Positions 34,390 through 42,206 of a stretch of 64,000 bases of DNA are shown piece after piece (the first letter of the stretch is position 1; every line of letters starts with the position of its first letter). The notes below the pieces were generated by a model that was given only the letters and a program-made list of their open reading frames with translations, ran no database searches and was not told where the DNA came from. Made by a program: the position numbers and the translations under genes. Source of the stretch: Wocania ichthyoenteri Th78 (GTDB taxonomy: Bacteria > Bacteroidota > Bacteroidia > Flavobacteriales > Flavobacteriaceae); NCBI RefSeq assembly GCF_000789235.1, contig NZ_KN525716.1, forward strand, positions 1,307,674 to 1,371,673, read 5' to 3'.

Positions 34390-35868
34390 ATGCTTTTAAA
34401 CCCTGTCTTTTTTAAATTAAACAAAACACCACTACTTTTAGCGTTAGTAAGCTTACTACTATACATTTCTTTTGCTTATGATTTGATTCGTACAGATTAT
34501 ATAAAACTGGTTATGCTATATGGTGCTTTATGGTTTTTGTTTTACAAATTGGTACAATTTTTAAAAACTAACATTAAACTTTTAACTTGGTTAGCATTTG
34601 GGCTTAGAGCCATATTTATTTTGGCTATACCAAATTTATCTCAAGATTTTTATCGTTTTATTTGGGATGGCAGAATGCTTTTAGAAGGTTTTAACCCTTA
34701 TTTATTTACAGTAGATTCTTTTATTAGTAAAGGTGAGTTTCCTGTGGCTCAAGCACAAGAATTATACAATGGTATGGGCACTTTAAATGCTAGCCATTTT
34801 ACTAACTATCCTCCTATTAATCAACTTTGTTTTGTTATTGCTGCACTATTCTCAGGAAAAAACATTTTAGGTTCAGTAATTGTAATGCGCTTATTAATTA
34901 TTGCTGCCGATTTTGGAACTTTATGTTTTGGTAAAAAACTGCTAGAAAAACTAAGCATGCCCTCATACCATATTTTCTGGTATATTTTAAATCCGTTTAT
35001 TATTATAGAGCTCACTGGCAATCTTCATTTTGAAGGTGTTATGATTTTCTTTTTAGTTTGGAGTTTATATTTACTGCATATTGGCAAATGGCAATGGGCT
35101 GCAATAGTTTTTGCTTTATCAGTTTCAGTTAAATTAATTCCTTTAATATTTTTGCCTTTATTTTATCAGTGGATTACTTTGAAAAAAAATGATGATGCAA
35201 TGCTGAAACATACTTCGGATGCGCTCAACACAAGAGCTCAGCATGATGAAAGAATCAAAAAATGGATTCCTGCCCTCGTGGGAATGAAAAAGTTAATTTC
35301 ATTTTATGCTATTATAGGTATTACAACAGTTATTTTATTTCTTCCTTTTTACTCATCCGAATTTATAACTAACTATACTCAAACTGTTGCTTTATGGTTT
35401 CAAAATTTCGAATTTAATGCTAGTATGTATTACATCGCTAGAGAAATTGGATATACTTTTAGGGGGTATAACGAAATTGCTATTATTGGAAAAGTAATAC
35501 CAATAGTAGTAATCCTTTTTGTTTTAATAATTACTTTTTTTAGAAGAAACAAAACAACTGTAAAACTTATTACTGCCATGCTTTTGGTATTGTCCTTTTA
35601 TTATTTTACAACCACTACAGTGCATCCATGGTACATTGCTACACTTTTAATATTGTCAGTTTTTACTAAATATAAATTCCCGTTAGTTTGGAGTTTTGTA
35701 ATTATACTAAGTTATTTAGCTTATATAAATATTGATAAAGCCGATAAATCTGAAAACCTATGGATTATTGCTTTAGAATACGCCATTGTTTATGGCGTTT
35801 TTATATGGGAAGTATATTATAAAAAAGGCTTCCGTAAAAGGAAGCCTAAATTCTTTTTAAAAACTTAA
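34390..35868 (+). CDS. Polytopic GT87/mannosyltransferase-like protein with repeat-derived loop
   Basis: A 492-residue integral membrane protein with about 10-12 helices, of the GT-C fold using polyprenyl-phosphate sugars (DUF2029/GT87-like). The catalytic-type segment after an early helix is SQDFYRFIWDGRMLLEGFNP. Residues about 271-299, in a cytoplasmic loop, are encoded by palindromic repeats (35200-35244 and 35266-35285) and are probably an insertion relative to relatives. The C-terminal KKGFRKRKPKFFLKT is encoded by a hairpin that also serves as a terminator (35826-35858). The acceptor is unknown. The gene is divergent from the GH20 gene. Confidence 0.78.
   Translation: MLLNPVFFKLNKTPLLLALVSLLLYISFAYDLIRTDYIKLVMLYGALWFLFYKLVQFLKTNIKLLTWLAFGLRAIFILAIPNLSQDFYRFIWDGRMLLEGFNPYLFTVDSFISKGEFPVAQAQELYNGMGTLNASHFTNYPPINQLCFVIAALFSGKNILGSVIVMRLLIIAADFGTLCFGKKLLEKLSMPSYHIFWYILNPFIIIELTGNLHFEGVMIFFLVWSLYLLHIGKWQWAAIVFALSVSVKLIPLIFLPLFYQWITLKKNDDAMLKHTSDALNTRAQHDERIKKWIPALVGMKKLISFYAIIGITTVILFLPFYSSEFITNYTQTVALWFQNFEFNASMYYIAREIGYTFRGYNEIAIIGKVIPIVVILFVLIITFFRRNKTTVKLITAMLLVLSFYYFTTTTVHPWYIATLLILSVFTKYKFPLVWSFVIILSYLAYINIDKADKSENLWIIALEYAIVYGVFIWEVYYKKGFRKRKPKFFLKT
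35200..35285 (+). repeat. Two palindromic repeats inside the GT87-like gene
   Basis: ATGCTGA (35200-35206) and TCAGCAT (35238-35244) bound the first element, about 45 bp. ATTCC (35266-35270) and GGAAT (35281-35285) bound a degenerate ATTCCTGC-type element. Both are in frame and stop-free, encoding residues about 271-299. Confidence 0.65.
35826..35858. terminator. Bidirectional terminator overlapping a coding end
   Basis: AGGCTTCC (35826-35833) and GGAAGCCT (35840-35847) with loop GTAAAA. On the + strand TTCTTTTT follows; on the - strand six T follow at once. The hairpin lies inside the last codons of the GT87-like gene and 26 bases beyond the stop of the - strand gene at 35874, which it suits best. 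Confidence 0.75.
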
Positions 35869-35873
35869 AATCA

Positions 35874-36233
35874 TTACATTTTTTTAAGTTTGATTATAGT
35901 ATTAATTTCTTCTTCATCTTCATAACCATCATCATCTTTAGTTACTTCTGTTCTCGTTTTATAGGTAATACTAAATCTTTTTCCAATTAATGTTTCAGAT
36001 TTTAAATCAAACTCTTTTAACAATTCGTCTTTTACCTCTTGAAATGTTATAGTGTATTCTTCTCCTTCTATATCTTTTGCTATAAAATTATAGCCATATT
36101 CTTCATGTCCATCATATACTGCATTTACTACAGTTTCATCTTGAACGCTTGATTTATATGTGGTTGTAAAGCTTACAAGCGTAAAAATTGATAGTGTAAA
36201 ACCTACTAATTTTAATAAAAAATTTGTTTTCAT
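35874..36233 (-). CDS. Small exported hypothetical protein
   Basis: A 119-residue protein with a likely signal peptide (LVGFTLSIFTLVSFTTTY). The mature part is acidic (DDDGYEDEEE near the end) and has a beta-rich stretch (NFIAKDIEGEEYTITFQEV, GKRFSITYKTRTEV). I do not recognise a family; it resembles small periplasmic proteins of unknown function. It follows the polyamine group after a roughly 200-base gap (36234-36429) in which I see nothing, and is terminated by the hairpin at 35826-35847. Function unknown. Confidence 0.6.
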   Translation of the reverse strand: MKTNFLLKLVGFTLSIFTLVSFTTTYKSSVQDETVVNAVYDGHEEYGYNFIAKDIEGEEYTITFQEVKDELLKEFDLKSETLIGKRFSITYKTRTEVTKDDDGYEDEEEINTIIKLKKM

Positions 36234-36429
36234 TATTGTACAGATTTTAAAATTAAATTGAAAAAATTATCGGAAAACATCCTACCACAAGTCCGAATTA
36301 CTCACAGTAATTTTAACCATTAAAACTACTAGTAGTCAATATTATATATACGTTTCGTTTTATTGCTCAGATTATACTTCATAAAAAAAATTAGATCTAT
36401 TAAATTGTAAAATGATGTGTCTTTAGTTT

Positions 36430-36753
36430 TTAATCTAAATCTTCAGAATCTTCATCAATAATGTTTGGATCTTGTACAGCTTCTGGGTCATCATCATCAA
36501 AATCTTCGTAGTCATCCTCATCATAATTCTCCATAGTTAACTCTAGTTTTGTGCTTACTTTTACCAAATACTTAGTATCATCTGTAATAACCTCAACAGC
36601 TTCAATTAGTTCGTTTTGAGCGTTTCTAAAGGTTACTATATGATCTTCATCATAACCATCTGGATATTTCTCCACCAATAAAGCTAGAATTTCTGGTGTT
36701 AACTTTTTAAAATCTACGATAACACGTTTTAAATTGTCGTTTCTTTTTGTCAT
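36430..36753 (-). CDS. Small acidic hypothetical protein
   Basis: A 107-residue cytoplasmic protein. The N-terminal half is structured (VIVDFKKLTPEILALLVEKY, then PDGYDEDHIVTFRNAQNE) and the C-terminal third is an Asp/Glu-rich tail (DEDDYEDFDDDDPEAVQD). I do not recognise its function. Small acidic proteins of this shape occur in flavobacterial genomes without a known role. It lies 34 bases after the GNAT-nitrilase gene, so it is probably the last member of the polyamine transcript. Acid tails often mediate binding to basic partners such as polyamines or nucleic-acid-binding proteins, which is speculative here. Confidence 0.7.
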   Translation of the reverse strand: MTKRNDNLKRVIVDFKKLTPEILALLVEKYPDGYDEDHIVTFRNAQNELIEAVEVITDDTKYLVKVSTKLELTMENYDEDDYEDFDDDDPEAVQDPNIIDEDSEDLD

Positions 36754-36787
36754 TATCTTAGGTAAAATTAATTTTTAGTTAAAGATA

Positions 36788-38317
36788 TTATTTAATTCTT
36801 ATAACATCGTAAAAATCTTTTCGTCTATCTTTTAAATTTTTAACAGCTCCAAAAGCATGCAACTCTCTTAATAAGCTTAAATCTACATCGGCTACTAATA
36901 TCATTTCTGTATTTGTGGTCGCTTCTGCTTTAATGCCATTGCTTGGAAATGAAAAATCGCATGGTGTAAATACTGCAGATTGCGCATACTGAATATCCAT
37001 ATTATTAACATTTGGTAAGTTACCAACGCTACCAGCAATAGCGACATAACATTCGTTTTCAATAGCACGTGCTTGAGCGCATAAGCGTACACGAGAATAG
37101 CCATTTTGTGTATCGGTTAAAAATGGCACAAAGAGAATATCCATACCTTCGTCTGAAAGCAAACGGGATAGTTCTGGAAATTCAGAATCATAACAAATTA
37201 AGATGCCTATTTTTCCTGCATCTGTTTCAAATGTTTGCAACTTATTGCCTCTTTGCATTCCCCAAACTTTTGCTTCGTCTGGAGTTACATGTATTTTCTC
37301 ATAACGCTCTAAGCTACCATCTCTACGACATAAATACCCAACATTAAACAATTTGTGATCTATAACTTCTGGCATACTACCAGTAATAATATTAATGTTA
37401 TATGATATAGATAATTGCTGCATTTTCTCAACAATAACTTCGGTATATTTTGCTAATTCTCTAATAGCATCAGGTTCATGCAAATGATTAAACTTTGCCA
37501 TAAGTGGTGCGTTAAAAAACTCAGGAAATACTGCAAAATCTGATCTGTATGCTGCAACGCTATCTACAAAATATTCTACTTGCTGCATCAATTCTTCCAA
37601 ACTATTATAGGTTCGCATTTGCCATTGAATTAAACCTAATCTTACAACGGTTTTTATGGTACTCGCTTTTCTGTTCTTCTTGGTGTAATATATATTATCC
37701 CATTCCATTAAAACAGCGTATTCATTAGACGCTGTATCGCCTTCTAAATACCCTTTAATAATTCGTAATGGATGAAAATCATTAGATATTTGAAAGTTTA
37801 AAACAGGATCGTGTATCTCTTTACGTTTAACTTTTTCTATATACTCTTTTGGTGTTAACTCACTTTGATACTTATGGTAATTTGGCATTCTACCACCAAA
37901 TACAATACCTTTTAAATTAAGTTCTTCACAAAGTTCTTTTCGGTAATCATACAAACGTCTTCCTAATCGTAAACCTCTATATTCTGGCTTTATAAAAACA
38001 TCAATTCCATAAAGCACATCTCCGTTAGAGTCGTGATTTTTAAATTTATCACCTTCAATAATGTCTGCATAGGTATGATTATCTTCAATGTTGTTATAAT
38101 TAACAATAAGTGACAAAGCACAACCTGCGATATTACCATCTATTTTTATAACCACTTGCCCCTTAGCAAAAATAGTAGTTAACTGTTCAATATGATGCTT
38201 TTTCCAATAGCTGTCAAGTACACCTCCATAAGATTCGAGTGTTGCCGATTTTAATTCCTCAAAATCATCAACAGTCAAATACTTTAATTCGATATTTTCT
38301 ATTTTCTGTTCTTCCAT
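36788..38317 (-). CDS. GNAT acetyltransferase-carbon-nitrogen hydrolase fusion
   Basis: A 509-residue two-domain enzyme. Residues about 10-210 are a GNAT domain with the acetyl-CoA loop YRGLRLGRRLYDYRKELC. Residues about 220-505 are a nitrilase-superfamily amidase with the Glu-Lys-Cys triad in AVFPEFFNAP, RYEKIHVTPDE and GILICYDSEFPEL. The architecture occurs with arginine-decarboxylase genes. It overlaps the deoxyhypusine-synthase-like gene by one base. A natural guess is acylation or deacylation of a polyamine or its amide, but the decarboxylase-agmatinase route already makes putrescine without an amidase, so the substrate is open. Confidence 0.9.
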   Translation of the reverse strand: MEEQKIENIELKYLTVDDFEELKSATLESYGGVLDSYWKKHHIEQLTTIFAKGQVVIKIDGNIAGCALSLIVNYNNIEDNHTYADIIEGDKFKNHDSNGDVLYGIDVFIKPEYRGLRLGRRLYDYRKELCEELNLKGIVFGGRMPNYHKYQSELTPKEYIEKVKRKEIHDPVLNFQISNDFHPLRIIKGYLEGDTASNEYAVLMEWDNIYYTKKNRKASTIKTVVRLGLIQWQMRTYNSLEELMQQVEYFVDSVAAYRSDFAVFPEFFNAPLMAKFNHLHEPDAIRELAKYTEVIVEKMQQLSISYNINIITGSMPEVIDHKLFNVGYLCRRDGSLERYEKIHVTPDEAKVWGMQRGNKLQTFETDAGKIGILICYDSEFPELSRLLSDEGMDILFVPFLTDTQNGYSRVRLCAQARAIENECYVAIAGSVGNLPNVNNMDIQYAQSAVFTPCDFSFPSNGIKAEATTNTEMILVADVDLSLLRELHAFGAVKNLKDRRKDFYDVIRIK

Positions 38318-39297
38318 TATAAGTTTAGAAGATAAGCAAAAATTAAAGGCGCTACAATAGTAGCATCACTTTCTATAATAAACTTAGGCGTATCAATATC
38401 TAATTTTCCCCAAGTAATTTTCTCGTTTGGCACTGCTCCAGAATACGAACCATAACTTGTTGTAGAGTCGCTTATTTGACAAAAATAACTCCAAAACGGC
38501 GTATCTGTACGCTCCATATCTTGATACAACATAGGCACAACACAAATTGGAAAATCGCCTGCTATCCCTCCTCCTATTTGGAAGAACCCAATACCATTCT
38601 TAGAATTATCGGTATACCAATCTGCTAAAAACGTCATATATTCTATGCCAGATTTCATAGTGCTTGCTTTTAATTCGCCTTTAAGCACATAGCTAGCAAA
38701 AATATTTCCCATAGTACTATCTTCCCAACCTGGGCAAACTATTGGTAAATTCTTTTCAGCAGCGGCATACATCCACGAATCTTTTAAATCAATTTCGTAG
38801 TATTGCTCCAGTACACCAGACAACAACATTTTATACATATATTCATGTGGTAAATAACGTTCGCCTTTAGCTTCTGCATCTTTCCATATTTTATAAATAT
38901 GCTCTTGTAATCTTCTAAAAGCTTCGTGCTCTGGAATACATGTGTCTGTTACACGATTTAATCCTTTTTCTAATAAATTCCATTCCTCTTGAGGTGTTAA
39001 ATCACGATAATTTGGCACACGTTTATAATGCGAGTGTGCTACCAAATTCATAATATCTTCCTCAAGATTTGCACCAGTACAAGAAATGATTTGAACTTTG
39101 TCCTGACGAATCATTTCTGCAAAACTTTTACCAAGTTCTGCGGTACTCATAGCACCAGCTAAAGACACTAACATTTTTGCACCATTGTTTAATTGTGCTT
39201 CGTAGCCTTTAGCTGCATCTACTAATGCAGCTGCATTAAAATGTAAATAATGTTTTTCTATAAATTGAGAAATTGGTCCTTTAGTAATCATCGCCAT
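38317..39297 (-). CDS. Deoxyhypusine-synthase-like protein
   Basis: A 326-residue member of the deoxyhypusine synthase family, which moves the aminobutyl group of spermidine via NAD. The active-site Lys equivalent is K298 in EKITWGKLDI. Other family blocks are MLVSLAGAMSTAELG, IVCPGWEDSTMGNIFAS and QIGGGIAGDFPICVVPML. Bacteria lack eIF5A, so protein hypusination is unlikely; bacterial relatives are thought to make homospermidine or related polyamines. It is flanked by agmatinase (17-base overlap) and the GNAT-nitrilase, giving a putrescine-to-longer-polyamine path by inference. Confidence 0.88.
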   Translation of the reverse strand: MAMITKGPISQFIEKHYLHFNAAALVDAAKGYEAQLNNGAKMLVSLAGAMSTAELGKSFAEMIRQDKVQIISCTGANLEEDIMNLVAHSHYKRVPNYRDLTPQEEWNLLEKGLNRVTDTCIPEHEAFRRLQEHIYKIWKDAEAKGERYLPHEYMYKMLLSGVLEQYYEIDLKDSWMYAAAEKNLPIVCPGWEDSTMGNIFASYVLKGELKASTMKSGIEYMTFLADWYTDNSKNGIGFFQIGGGIAGDFPICVVPMLYQDMERTDTPFWSYFCQISDSTTSYGSYSGAVPNEKITWGKLDIDTPKFIIESDATIVAPLIFAYLLNL

Positions 39298-40219
39298 CGT
39301 TGTGTTTTGAATTATTTTTATTTATATAATCGCTATCAAAAGCATTATTATAATCGTCTTCTGCCTCATCGTTTTGAAATTTATAGCTTAACATTTTATA
39401 GTATAATTTAGCCGCTAAAAAGTCTGAAGATTTATCTTTTGAATTTGGACATAATTCAACAATATCAAAACCTACCACATTTTTTTCTTCGAAAACCTGT
39501 TTTAAAAACTCTAAGGTTTCGTACCATAATAAACCACCAGGTTCTGGTGTACCTGTACTTGGCATAATTGAAGGGTCGAAAGCATCTAAATCAAAAGTAA
39601 TAAAAACATTATCTGTCATTTGATCGATTGCAGCATCCATCCAAGTATCATCAATAGCCATATCGTGAGCGAAATAGGTTTTCTCATCATCCATAACGGT
39701 TTTTTCCATCACATCCATTGAACGAATACCAACTTGAATGAGATTGGTGTTTTGACTCGCTTCGTAAACAGCACAAGCATGATTACACTTTGAACCTTTA
39801 TAAGACTCACGCAAATCTGCATGCGCATCAATATGCAATACGGTTAAACTTGGATACATCTCGTTAAACGCACGAATAGTACCAATTGAAATAGAATGCT
39901 CACCACCAAAAATGGTTACAAACTTGTTCTTTTTAATATACCTTTTTACGGTTTGGTGTACTGCTTCAACCATAGTTTCTGATGAACTATTTTCTGTTAC
40001 AGCATCAACTAAATGCACACCTTGTTTATACACTTCGGTGTCTGTTTCAATATCGTAAAGTTCCATGTTCTCAGAAGCATTTAAAAAAGCTTCAGGACCT
40101 TTGTCTGCACCTTTCTGCCATGTACTTGTACCATCATAAGGCACAGGGATTAATACAATTTTTGCGCTTTCTAATTTTGCGAATTCTTCTGGAATTCCAG
40201 CGTATGTTTTTGTTTTCAT
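39281..40219 (-). CDS. speB: Agmatinase (ureohydrolase)
   Basis: A 312-residue ureohydrolase hydrolysing agmatine to putrescine and urea in the cytoplasm. The binuclear Mn site residues are visible: IFGGEHSIS (His), LHIDAHADLRESY (three ligands) and TFDLDAFDPS (two Asp). VPYDGTSTWQKGADKGPEAF at the N-terminus is typical of agmatinases. Next to arginine decarboxylase the assignment is strong, though guanidinobutyrase-type relatives share these motifs. The C-terminal 20 residues are Asp/Asn-rich and unlike the family. A 106-base gap with a long hairpin separates it from the decarboxylase gene upstream. Confidence 0.92.
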   Translation of the reverse strand: MKTKTYAGIPEEFAKLESAKIVLIPVPYDGTSTWQKGADKGPEAFLNASENMELYDIETDTEVYKQGVHLVDAVTENSSSETMVEAVHQTVKRYIKKNKFVTIFGGEHSISIGTIRAFNEMYPSLTVLHIDAHADLRESYKGSKCNHACAVYEASQNTNLIQVGIRSMDVMEKTVMDDEKTYFAHDMAIDDTWMDAAIDQMTDNVFITFDLDAFDPSIMPSTGTPEPGGLLWYETLEFLKQVFEEKNVVGFDIVELCPNSKDKSSDFLAAKLYYKMLSYKFQNDEAEDDYNNAFDSDYINKNNSKHNDGDDY

Positions 40220-40261
40220 GTGTGTATTTTATTATTTTTCAATGGTCACATATAACCTTTA

Positions 40262-40310
40262 ATGATTAAAGCAATCTTTAAATTGAGTATTTAAAGATTA
40301 TTTTAATCAT
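40262..40310 (-). promoter_or_regulatory. Long intercistronic hairpin between arginine decarboxylase and agmatinase genes
   Basis: Left arm 40262-40283 (ATGATTAAAGCAATCTTTAAAT) and right arm 40289-40310 pair over 22 bp with a 2-base internal mismatch and a 5-base loop. No T-run follows on either strand, so it is not a typical terminator. It could be an mRNA stability or processing element, or an operator. Confidence 0.75.
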
Positions 40311-40325
40311 GTCGGTTTCATAGTT

Positions 40326-41786
40326 TTATTTATCTGCTAATTGCAAATCAACTTCTGTATTAGTTGTTTGTACTTCGTTTGTTTCAGGTTTTTTATCGTA
40401 ACCTAAAATTTTTAGTAAATCTTCACTTTTCTGTTGTTCAGAAAATAATTCGGTTGTTATATTTCCATCTGCGTCTCTATTAATTAAAATATGCTTTGGC
40501 GTAGGAATTAAACAGTGCTGTAAACCTCCAAATCCTCCAATAGTTTCCTGATAAGCACCTGTATTAAAAAATCCAATATATAATGGTTTTTCTTTGTTGT
40601 ATTTTGGTAAATAAATAGCATTCATGTGTTGTTCGCTATTATAATAATCATCACTATCACAAGTTAAGCCTCCCAACAATACACGCTCATAACTATCGTT
40701 CCAACGGTTTAATGGCAACATAATAAATCGCTTATTAATAGCCCAAGTATCTGGTAATGTTGTAATAAAAGATGAGTTAATCATATTCCACTTCTCACGA
40801 TCGTTTTGTTGTTTTTGGTAAAGTATTTCGTAAATCGCTCCGCCACTTTCGCCAACGGTAAAGCTTCCAAACTCTGTAAAAATATTTGGCACATCTACCT
40901 CTTCTTCTTCACAAGTCACTTTAATTTGATTTACAATTTCATCTACTAAATACTCATAATCAAAATCGAAAACTAATGAGTTTTTAATTGGAAATCCACC
41001 ACCTATATTTAAGCTGTTTAAAGTTGGACAAATCTTCTTTAAACTGGTATATACCTTTAAGCATTTTAAAAGTTCGTTCCAGTAATACGCATTATCACGA
41101 ATACCGGTATTAATAAAAAAGTGAAGCATTTTAAGTTCTACTTTTTTATTATTTTGGATTTGATTTTTATAAAAAGGCACGATATTTTTGTAGCCAATAC
41201 CTAGGCGTGAAGTATAGAATTCAAACTTTGGCTCTTCTTCTGAAGCTATACGAATACCAACATTAAATTTTCCTTTTATCTCCTGCGAAAGTAAATCGAT
41301 TTCTTCATAATTATCAATTATTGGAATACAGTTTTTATGTCCGCTGTTAATAAGTCTCGCAATATTAGTTACATATTGCGCACGCTTAAAACCATTACTA
41401 ATAACAAAGGTGTCATTTGTAATTTTACCTTCGTTTTTTAGGCTTTCAATAATATCAATATCAAAAGCCGAAGAGGTTTCAATATGAATATCGTTTTTTA
41501 ATGCTTCGTGTAAAACATGCTTAAAGTGCGAGCTTTTAGTACAATAGCAATAGTTGTATTTACCTTTGTAATTATGTTTTTCAATAGCATTTTCAAACCA
41601 TTGCTTTGCTCGATTTATGTTATTAGAAATTTGAGGTAAGTATGTAAATTTTAATGGTGCACCATACTGCTCAACCAATTGCATTAGGTTAACATCATGA
41701 AAATTAAGTTTATTGCCTTCAAGCTTAAATTCGTCTTGCGGAAAATCAAAAGTTTGATTGATTAAATCAATATATTTGGTATTCAT
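40326..41786 (-). CDS. speA: Arginine decarboxylase (PLP, alanine-racemase fold)
   Basis: A 486-residue fold-type III PLP enzyme converting arginine to agmatine. The PLP Lys is in YCYCTKSSHFKHVL, and ETSSAFDIDIIESL and TLNSLNIGGGFPIKN (phosphate-binding Gly loop) follow. The second-site Cys is in GGLTCDSDDYYNSEQ. It is shorter than the E. coli biosynthetic enzyme and matches the Bacteroidota form. First gene of the polyamine operon, preceded by a structured leader of about 230 bases that ends in a terminator 33 bases upstream of its start. Lysine or ornithine decarboxylase cannot be excluded by sequence alone, but the agmatinase neighbour supports arginine. Confidence 0.9.
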   Translation of the reverse strand: MNTKYIDLINQTFDFPQDEFKLEGNKLNFHDVNLMQLVEQYGAPLKFTYLPQISNNINRAKQWFENAIEKHNYKGKYNYCYCTKSSHFKHVLHEALKNDIHIETSSAFDIDIIESLKNEGKITNDTFVISNGFKRAQYVTNIARLINSGHKNCIPIIDNYEEIDLLSQEIKGKFNVGIRIASEEEPKFEFYTSRLGIGYKNIVPFYKNQIQNNKKVELKMLHFFINTGIRDNAYYWNELLKCLKVYTSLKKICPTLNSLNIGGGFPIKNSLVFDFDYEYLVDEIVNQIKVTCEEEEVDVPNIFTEFGSFTVGESGGAIYEILYQKQQNDREKWNMINSSFITTLPDTWAINKRFIMLPLNRWNDSYERVLLGGLTCDSDDYYNSEQHMNAIYLPKYNKEKPLYIGFFNTGAYQETIGGFGGLQHCLIPTPKHILINRDADGNITTELFSEQQKSEDLLKILGYDKKPETNEVQTTNTEVDLQLADK

Positions 41787-41818
41787 TATTTGTTTTAAAA
41801 TAGTGTTGTTTAAAATTG

Positions 41819-41844
41819 AAAAAAATAAGAAACGTAGCGTTTCT
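41819..41844 (-). terminator. Intrinsic terminator inside the decarboxylase leader
   Basis: AGAAACG and CGTTTCT (41844-41838 and 41834-41828) form a 7-bp stem with a CTA loop, followed on the - strand by TA and seven T. It sits 33 bases before the decarboxylase start, so the gene may be controlled by premature termination. Confidence 0.75.
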
Positions 41845-42050
41845 AAAACGGAAACAAAACTCTAAATCAAATCTGAATTTGACTCTGCGTAGTAGGTACA
41901 AAGCCATAGTTATGCTGGCTAGCATAGATAGGTAAAACGGAAGTTAGCTTTAAAATTCGGTCGCTCATCCTATAAGCTGCTTTTGAATATGACTTCCTAA
42001 TTTTCAAAAGCCCGAACACAGAAACAGGGTTCAATTTGTTCAGCTAAATG
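41819..42050 (-). ncRNA. Structured leader RNA or sRNA upstream of arginine decarboxylase
   Basis: Read on the - strand, UUCGG (42016-42012) pairs with CCGAA (41960-41956) and encloses two hairpins: a 9-bp stem GCUUUUGAA/UUCAAAAGC (42011-42003 with 41987-41979) and GCUUAU-AGG-AUGAGC (41977-41963). The loop of the 9-bp stem contains GGAAGU (41997-41992), complementary to ACUUCC at 41944-41939, a 6-bp pseudoknot. Further perfect hairpins are at 41926-41911 and 41882-41867. The series ends in a terminator at 41844-41819. I could not match it to a riboswitch class. It may be a riboswitch-type leader, an attenuator, or a separate sRNA such as a 6S-like RNA. Confidence 0.7.
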
Positions 42051-42055
42051 CACTG

Positions 42056-42085
42056 CAAATGAAATACATTTTTTTGAATTACAAA
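42056..42085 (-). promoter_or_regulatory. Candidate Bacteroidota promoter for the leader and polyamine operon
   Basis: On the - strand, TTTG (42085-42082) is followed after 18 bases by TTCATTTG (42063-42056), one mismatch from the TAnnTTTG -7 consensus. It would start transcription near 42050, just before the structured leader. Confidence 0.5.
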
Positions 42086-42142
42086 CTTTTTTTGATTTTT
42101 TTTTGAAAAAAATTTAAAAAATGATTTTTTAGGATGTTACCA

Positions 42143-42180
42143 TACCCTTCGACTTAGCTCTTGGAAGTGGTCGAGCTTTC
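42143..42180. repeat. CTTCGAC-type repeat downstream of the pseudouridine-synthase homologue
   Basis: CCCTTCGACTTAGCTC and GGTCGAGCTTTC form imperfect arms similar to the other dispersed flavobacterial CTTCGAC repeats in the window. No coding content. Confidence 0.45.
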
Positions 42181-42206
42181 TTCTGCGTTGGCAAATTTAA
42201 AAAGGC

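Noticed and set aside
41819..42050. tmRNA, RNase P RNA or a known SAM/TPP/cobalamin riboswitch in the decarboxylase leader
   Set aside because: No tRNA-like ends, tag frame, RNase P core or class-defining riboswitch motifs could be found by eye; kept as an unassigned structured RNA.
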